Assembly (NCBI GenBank): GCA_031413635.1
Contig: JANOFM010000287.1
Location: 1 to 27,288, forward strand
DNA length: 27,288 bases
From: SZUA-430 sp031413635
Lineage (GTDB): Bacteria; Pseudomonadota; Alphaproteobacteria; Micropepsales; Micropepsaceae
Reading direction: 5' to 3'
The notes under the pieces were generated by a model. The model saw nothing but the letters and a program-made list of their open reading frames with translations, was not told where the DNA came from and did not search any database. This document shows positions 23,928 to 27,288 of the stretch, one piece after another. The position numbers and the translations under genes were made by a program. Positions within the stretch are counted from its first letter, which is position 1. Every line of letters begins with the position of its first letter.

Positions 23928-23942
23928 TCAACCTATGGTTAA
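23928..23942. promoter_or_regulatory. CtrA-like site upstream of cpaB
   Basis: On the minus strand this reads TTAA-CCATAGG-TTGA, a 7-of-8 match to TTAA-N7-TTAA. It includes a perfect TTAACCAT half-site, the strongest of the five sites. It lies in the 149-bp gap between cpaA and cpaB, suggesting that cpaB has its own promoter. Confidence 0.5.
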
Positions 23943-24015
23943 TTGGCTAAGCAAAGATTTACCGCGCGGCGATTTTGCGACATCCGCATCGTCCATCTCG
24001 TCCGTCTACAGAGGA

Positions 24016-24528
24016 TTAAGTTCCGGCTACCGAAGTCAGCGCGAAGAGCTGCGTCGCGGGAAAGACAACCAAGCCGCCGGCCGCGATCGCGACGCCGTAA
24101 GGCACGCCTGCTCCGGGACCGCTCAAAACGTGCATCCAAGGAAATCGGCTTAACAGAATGCTAATGGGCGGCCATCGCAGCACCAGCAGCGCCACGGCAA
24201 GCGCGCCGCCCGCAAGCGCCACCGCGAACACATACGGCCCGATCGACTGCACGCCCATGTAGAGTGCCATGGCCGCGAACAGCTTCGCGTCCCCGCCACC
24301 GACAAAGCCCCCGGCAAACAGCGCAATCCCGAGCGCCAAAGCTCCGGCGCCGATCGCGAAATGAATGCCCGTGTCCCCCAAACTGAGGCCCGCGACAAGA
24401 GCCAGCACCGGAAACAGCGCCAGCAAACTCAACGATATCCAATTGGGAATTGTGAGTGTTGTTAGGTCGTAAGCGGCGCCGGTGATCGCGACCGCCCCGA
24501 CCAGTGTGAGAAGCGCCGCTTCGAACAT
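24016..24528 (-). CDS. cpaA: Prepilin peptidase CpaA/TadV (A24 family)
   Basis: Inner-membrane aspartyl peptidase that removes the short leader of the Flp prepilin. The 170 residues form about six membrane helices. The two catalytic aspartates are Asp21 in YDLTTLTIPNW and Asp80 in GGGDAKLF. As usual for TadV, there is no N-methylation domain. It lies downstream of the pilin terminator and 149 bp upstream of cpaB. AAGG sits 5 bp before the ATG. A CtrA-like site is 56-70 bp upstream. Confidence 0.94.
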   Translation of the reverse strand: MFEAALLTLVGAVAITGAAYDLTTLTIPNWISLSLLALFPVLALVAGLSLGDTGIHFAIGAGALALGIALFAGGFVGGGDAKLFAAMALYMGVQSIGPYVFAVALAGGALAVALLVLRWPPISILLSRFPWMHVLSGPGAGVPYGVAIAAGGLVVFPATQLFALTSVAGT

Positions 24529-24583
24529 GACGCCTTACTCCCGGCAAATGTGCGCTGAATGGTCGAAGTTTAGGCGCAGCCCC

Positions 24584-24598
24584 TTACCGCCCTCTTAA
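24584..24598. promoter_or_regulatory. CtrA-like site upstream of cpaA
   Basis: TTAC-CGCCCTC-TTAA, 7 of 8 matches to TTAA-N7-TTAA, in the gap between the pilin terminator and cpaA. Together with the terminator it implies that cpaA is transcribed from its own promoter. Confidence 0.45.
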
Positions 24599-24627
24599 GC
24601 CGGCGGCGTCACCTACTCTGGTCTCCG

Positions 24628-24670
24628 AAAAAAGAAGCCGCCAGCCTCGCTTGCGCGACGCTGGCGGCTT
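24628..24670 (-). terminator. Intrinsic terminator of the Flp pilin gene
   Basis: On the minus strand, AAGCCGCCAGC and GCTGGCGGCTT (24660-24670 and 24635-24645) form an 11-bp stem with a 14-nt loop, followed by CTTTTTT. It lies about 50 bp past the pilin stop, so high pilin expression can be kept apart from the downstream cpa genes. Confidence 0.92.
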
Positions 24671-24721
24671 TGTCGTCGGACATAGCGGATGGGAGAGACG
24701 CCCGCTACGCGACCGCGCGGA

Positions 24722-24883
24722 TTAGAGCGCGGCCGAGACGTCGTTGAAGTTTGTCGTCAAGCTGCCACCGACAGCTTGCAGAGCGCCGATGATCACAACG
24801 GCAATCAACGCGGCGATCAAACCGTATTCGATCGCGGTCGCGCCCGACTCGTCTTTCAGAAAGCGAGAGAAAATGCGGCTCAT
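24722..24883 (-). CDS. Flp/Fap type IVb pilin
   Basis: Major pilin subunit of the Tad pilus, a very short prepilin of 53 residues. The leader is MSRIFSRFLKDESG. Cleavage after Gly14 would release a mature pilin beginning ATAIEYGLIAAL, with the invariant Glu5 and Tyr6 of the Flp motif, followed by one hydrophobic helix. AAGGAGG at 24889-24895, 5 bp before the ATG at 24883, is the best ribosome site in the window and rules out the longer in-frame start at 24913. It has its own terminator and an upstream CtrA-like site. Orthologues are called pilA or flp. Confidence 0.95.
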   Translation of the reverse strand: MSRIFSRFLKDESGATAIEYGLIAALIAVVIIGALQAVGGSLTTNFNDVSAAL

Positions 24884-24978
24884 TGAGGCCTCCTTCATTT
24901 GACACCACTGCACCGTCTACCCAACGGAGTTCTTTTCGCGCCGTTGTGCAAACTGCTGGCGAGAGTAGGTTTGCGCGG

Positions 24979-24993
24979 CTAACGGGGCGTTAA
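24979..24993. promoter_or_regulatory. CtrA-like site upstream of Flp pilin gene
   Basis: On the minus strand TTAA-CGCCCCG-TTAG, 7 of 8 matches to TTAA-N7-TTAA. It is also nearly palindromic (TAACG-N3-CGTTA). It lies 96-110 bp upstream of the pilin ATG. In Caulobacter the pilin promoter is CtrA-activated, which is the basis for the inference. Confidence 0.5.
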
Positions 24994-25160
24994 AGTAACA
25001 ATTTTCTCGAGGTTTTCTGCGGCTTTTCGACGGAAAACACGGAACTGTCGTTAACATCGAGTGAGCAAATATGCGGGGATTTGTCGAAAAATGTTTTTGC
25101 CGCCCGCACGGCGGAACCTCGGCAAGCCGCTCGGCGGCACTCGCACGCAAACGTCGGGGT

Positions 25161-25175
25161 TTCAGATATCTTTAA
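25161..25175. promoter_or_regulatory. CtrA-like site upstream of the secretin-N gene
   Basis: TTCA-GATATCT-TTAA, 7 of 8 matches to TTAA-N7-TTAA, 55-69 bp before the ATG at 25230. It is the fifth such site next to a pilus gene. Confidence 0.42.
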
Positions 25176-25229
25176 TCGGTTTGCGCCACGATCCGCGCCC
25201 AAGACCTTGAATATCAACCGGGGATTCCC

Positions 25230-25715
25230 ATGATCGATCTTCGCACGGCCTCGATGGCCGCAGCCGCCGCAATGCTTCTTTCGACCGCAGCAACGGCGGA
25301 GGAATTGGGGACGGCAACACCGACTCATATGAATGTCCCCGCCGACCAGAGCGTGCTGTTGCATCTCGACCGTCCCGCAAAAACCATCGTGGTCGGCAAT
25401 CCGATGATCGCTGAAGCCCAGCTCATCAACGATCGCACGATCTATGTTCTGGGACGTATGTTCGGCATCACCAACATCGTTGCGATCGATGCCGCGGGCG
25501 CCGAGGTGTCCAACACAGGCGTGGCGGTCGGCGCGGCGGACTATCAGCAAGTAACGATCTATCGCGGACCGGGCGGACAAAGAAACTTGGCCTGCGCCCC
25601 GCATTGCGAGCGCGTCGTGATGCAGGGTGACGCAGAGATGCAGCCGATGGGTCAAGACGCCGACAAGAAGGCCGAGATCAGCCAAAAGGCGGCGGCGCTC
25701 GGCACGGGCAAATAA
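25230..25715 (+). CDS. Stand-alone pilus/secretin N-terminal domain protein
   Basis: Small secreted protein (161 residues) with a signal peptide cleaved near ATA-EE (residue 23). Residues about 35-105 resemble the N-terminal domain of CpaC: MNVPADQSVLLHLDRPAKTI and VVGNPMIAEAQLINDRTIYV, with the same spacing as in the secretin of this locus. There is no secretin barrel. The C-terminal part has a Cys pair (Cys122 and Cys126 in CAPHC) and a charged end. GGGGA precedes the ATG. It diverges from the pilin gene and converges on the TadG-like gene. A periplasmic accessory to the secretin is likely; the precise role is unknown. Confidence 0.8.
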   Translation: MIDLRTASMAAAAAMLLSTAATAEELGTATPTHMNVPADQSVLLHLDRPAKTIVVGNPMIAEAQLINDRTIYVLGRMFGITNIVAIDAAGAEVSNTGVAVGAADYQQVTIYRGPGGQRNLACAPHCERVVMQGDAEMQPMGQDADKKAEISQKAAALGTGK

Positions 25716-25746
25716 GCCCGCGCCGGCGCCGACACCGCTTCCCGTG

Positions 25747-27243
25747 TTAGTGGCTGAGACGCAAGTTCGAAAGATCTTGCGCAATCGACTGGAACACCGC
25801 GGTCAGATCGCCTGACGAGGGCGATTCGAAATAGAGCGATGGATCGGACGCGCAATCGAGCATCAGATCCTTCGCGCGTTGGGCATCCTCCTCCAGCAGA
25901 ATTGTATAGACGCGAATCCCCTCGGCCTTGATGCGGGTGCACACGGTGCGCGTCCGGTTGTCCTGTTCGGTCTCGGCCGTCGACGCATCGGTCGTGCCCA
26001 GCGTGCCGCGAACCAGATAGTTATATGCGGTGTATCTCGACTTGTGCCACGTGCTGTTGCTGTCGATCGTGTTCAAGCCGTCGGTCAGGAACACCATGGC
26101 CTTCGTCCAATTCTCGTCGCCGTACTCGCTGCCTTCCGTAAAAGGCGCCGTCGGCGACAAGGTGCGCCAACCCCAAGACGCGCCGAGCGCAATATGCGTA
26201 TAGCCGGTCGAGATCATGCCGTTGACGTAGCTCTGCAGCGTCAACTTGTTGTTCGTAAGCGGCAGGATCTTCTGCATATTGCAGTCCGAGTTCGGGTTGG
26301 TCTTGCTCTGTCCCACATATTTCGACGAGCGTGTCAGTCGCGTCTCCTGGTTGCCCGACCCGCCGTCGGAAACATAAGTCGTGTATCCGCCATAGGCCGA
26401 GCCGTCCGGTCCATCGGGCTCGAAATACGGCACAAATCGCGTGTCGGGCGTTCCGGCATCCGGCGCGTCGTCGGTTTCCTCATAGCCGCTCGGACGCGCC
26501 TCGACGCAACCACCCCAGCTTTTGTTGCTCATGGTCGCCCAAACAGCGAACGCATATTTGTTGTTGTCGAAGTTCAATCTCGCGGAACTCGACTGCCCAT
26601 TGATGTCCATAAAGCCGTTGTTGAGAAACGACACCGTGTCTACTTTCACCGTTTGCGAAAACGGCACCAGCGACATCTTCAAATGCGATGGGGAGTTCTG
26701 ATCGCCGAACAAAATGCCGATCAACTCGTTCGTGGCGCTTTTGAGCGCTTGAATTTTTCCGTTCGACGCCATCGATCCCGTATTGTCGAGCACCAACGCG
26801 ATCTCAAGGCCCTTCGATTCGCGCGTCACCTGCGCGTTGACGCTCACATTTAGATAGGGAATGCCGAACAGTCCCATGAACGAAGTATCGACTCGCGCCG
26901 TACCCGCCACCGTCACCAGGTTGTTGCCCGCCGGCGTAACGGTGAGCGACAGCACGGTACCCAGCTCTTCGTCGGGATAATTCGCGAAAAAGAACTTCTG
27001 CGCCTTCGTCGTCATTTCGGCTTCCGACAGACCGACCGTACCGGCAACCGACAGACCCGCGGCGTCCAGCGCCTCGCCAAGCCGCATCTTTACGACCATC
27101 GCACGCGTCAAATCGACCGCCGAACCGACGGCGGCGATCGACGGCAGCAGCGCCAACGCATAGATCATCGCGACGTTGCCGCCGCGCGAGCGGCGAAACC
27201 GGGCGCTGAAAGTCTCCAAGGCTGGCGAAATGGAGCGCATCAT
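25747..27243 (-). CDS. tadG: TadG-like pilus protein with von Willebrand factor A domain
   Basis: Tad-locus protein thought to be exported and attached to the membrane by one N-terminal helix (about 24-44), which follows the TadE/TadG-type start RGGNVAMIYALALLPSIAAV. The 498 residues continue with an extracytoplasmic segment and a vWA domain from about 146. Its MIDAS reads DNTGSM (Asp153, Thr155, Ser157), and a long Gly/Asp/Ser-rich insert precedes FLTDGLNT. Four or more cysteines suggest disulfides. The ATG at 27243 has AGGA about 11 bp upstream. It is separated from flp by the plus-strand gene, so it is a distinct unit. No TadE or TadF is in the window. Confidence 0.85.
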   Translation of the reverse strand: MMRSISPALETFSARFRRSRGGNVAMIYALALLPSIAAVGSAVDLTRAMVVKMRLGEALDAAGLSVAGTVGLSEAEMTTKAQKFFFANYPDEELGTVLSLTVTPAGNNLVTVAGTARVDTSFMGLFGIPYLNVSVNAQVTRESKGLEIALVLDNTGSMASNGKIQALKSATNELIGILFGDQNSPSHLKMSLVPFSQTVKVDTVSFLNNGFMDINGQSSSARLNFDNNKYAFAVWATMSNKSWGGCVEARPSGYEETDDAPDAGTPDTRFVPYFEPDGPDGSAYGGYTTYVSDGGSGNQETRLTRSSKYVGQSKTNPNSDCNMQKILPLTNNKLTLQSYVNGMISTGYTHIALGASWGWRTLSPTAPFTEGSEYGDENWTKAMVFLTDGLNTIDSNSTWHKSRYTAYNYLVRGTLGTTDASTAETEQDNRTRTVCTRIKAEGIRVYTILLEEDAQRAKDLMLDCASDPSLYFESPSSGDLTAVFQSIAQDLSNLRLSH

Positions 27244-27288
27244 GGCGTTTTGTCCTACGATTTTTGAAGCGTGATGGTTCAGCCCTTT

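Larger units (their letters stand above)
24884..25229. other. 346-bp divergent intergenic region between flp and the secretin-N gene
   Basis: The most AT-rich gap in the window, with no credible gene (a 77-codon minus-strand frame has no family features). It holds the pilin ribosome site, two CtrA-like sites near 24979 and 25161, a lone TTAAC at 25051, and GC-rich inverted repeats around 25098-25135. It should contain the promoters of both flanking genes; I could not place reliable -35/-10 boxes. Confidence 0.6.

Noticed and set aside
25098..25135. GC-rich inverted repeats as a possible terminator or small RNA
   Set aside because: Stems are short and imperfect, and no T-run follows on either strand in the right place.
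24917..25150. 77-codon minus-strand frame upstream of flp
   Set aside because: It lies in the promoter gap, has no ribosome site or hydrophobic/leader features, and overlaps a CtrA-like site.
25716..25746. Possible bidirectional terminator between the secretin-N gene and tadG
   Set aside because: Only a GCGCCGGCGC palindrome is present, without a T-run; not enough for a call.
1..27288. CRISPR array, insertion sequence, prophage, integron, tRNA or defence system
   Set aside because: No spaced repeats, transposase or integrase motifs, target duplications, tRNA-like folds or defence-type domains were seen; gene content is core plus a Tad pilus locus.

Overview
The window is chromosomal DNA of a Gram-negative alphaproteobacterium. 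It is GC-rich and densely coding. It contains the KDO (LPS) gene kdsB, a small SRP RNA next to dnaX, the alphaproteobacterial order dnaX-ybaB-recR-def-fmt-truA, a CycM-type cytochrome beside kdsB/pheA, and a Caulobacter/rhizobial-style cpa (Tad) pilus locus. The gene order fits Hyphomicrobiales or a neighbouring order. I cannot name the genus, and I saw no phage, IS, integron, CRISPR or tRNA.

Region 1 (1-9.6 kb) is housekeeping. murI (+) converges on, and overlaps, the end of a minus-strand run: ffs (SRP RNA), dnaX, ybaB, recR, def, fmt, truA. This run covers clamp loading, recombination, N-terminal methionine processing and tRNA modification. nudC (+) diverges from ffs and overlaps the stop of the minus-strand pair kdsB-pheA. 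A cytochrome c gene (cycM-like) diverges from kdsB across a gap carrying two 14-bp direct repeats 21 bp apart.

Region 2 (9.6-14.5 kb) is metabolic. A GhrA-type 2-hydroxyacid dehydrogenase follows cycM. A minus-strand group follows: a TAXI-type periplasmic binding protein, a DUF1648-like membrane protein, an M17 aminopeptidase with an in-frame 24-bp tandem duplication, and a cytoplasmic SH3-NlpC/P60 peptidase. The last two overlap and look like a peptide-salvage pair.

Region 3 (14.6-27.3 kb) is a nearly complete Tad/Flp pilus locus. It has TadD lipoprotein (+), then on the minus strand, in transcription order, a TadG-like vWA protein, Flp pilin, CpaA prepilin peptidase, CpaB, CpaC secretin, CpaD, CpaE/TadZ, CpaF/TadA ATPase, TadB and TadC. 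A separate plus-strand gene encodes only a secretin-N-terminal-like domain. Two strong terminators close the tadC and pilin units, and one closes tadD.

I see no wholly new system. The most interesting pattern is regulatory. Every main Tad promoter gap (tadD, cpaB, cpaA, flp and the stand-alone secretin-N gene) holds a 7-of-8 match to TTAA-N7-TTAA, the recognition pattern of the cell-cycle regulator CtrA. I found none in the two housekeeping promoter gaps I inspected.
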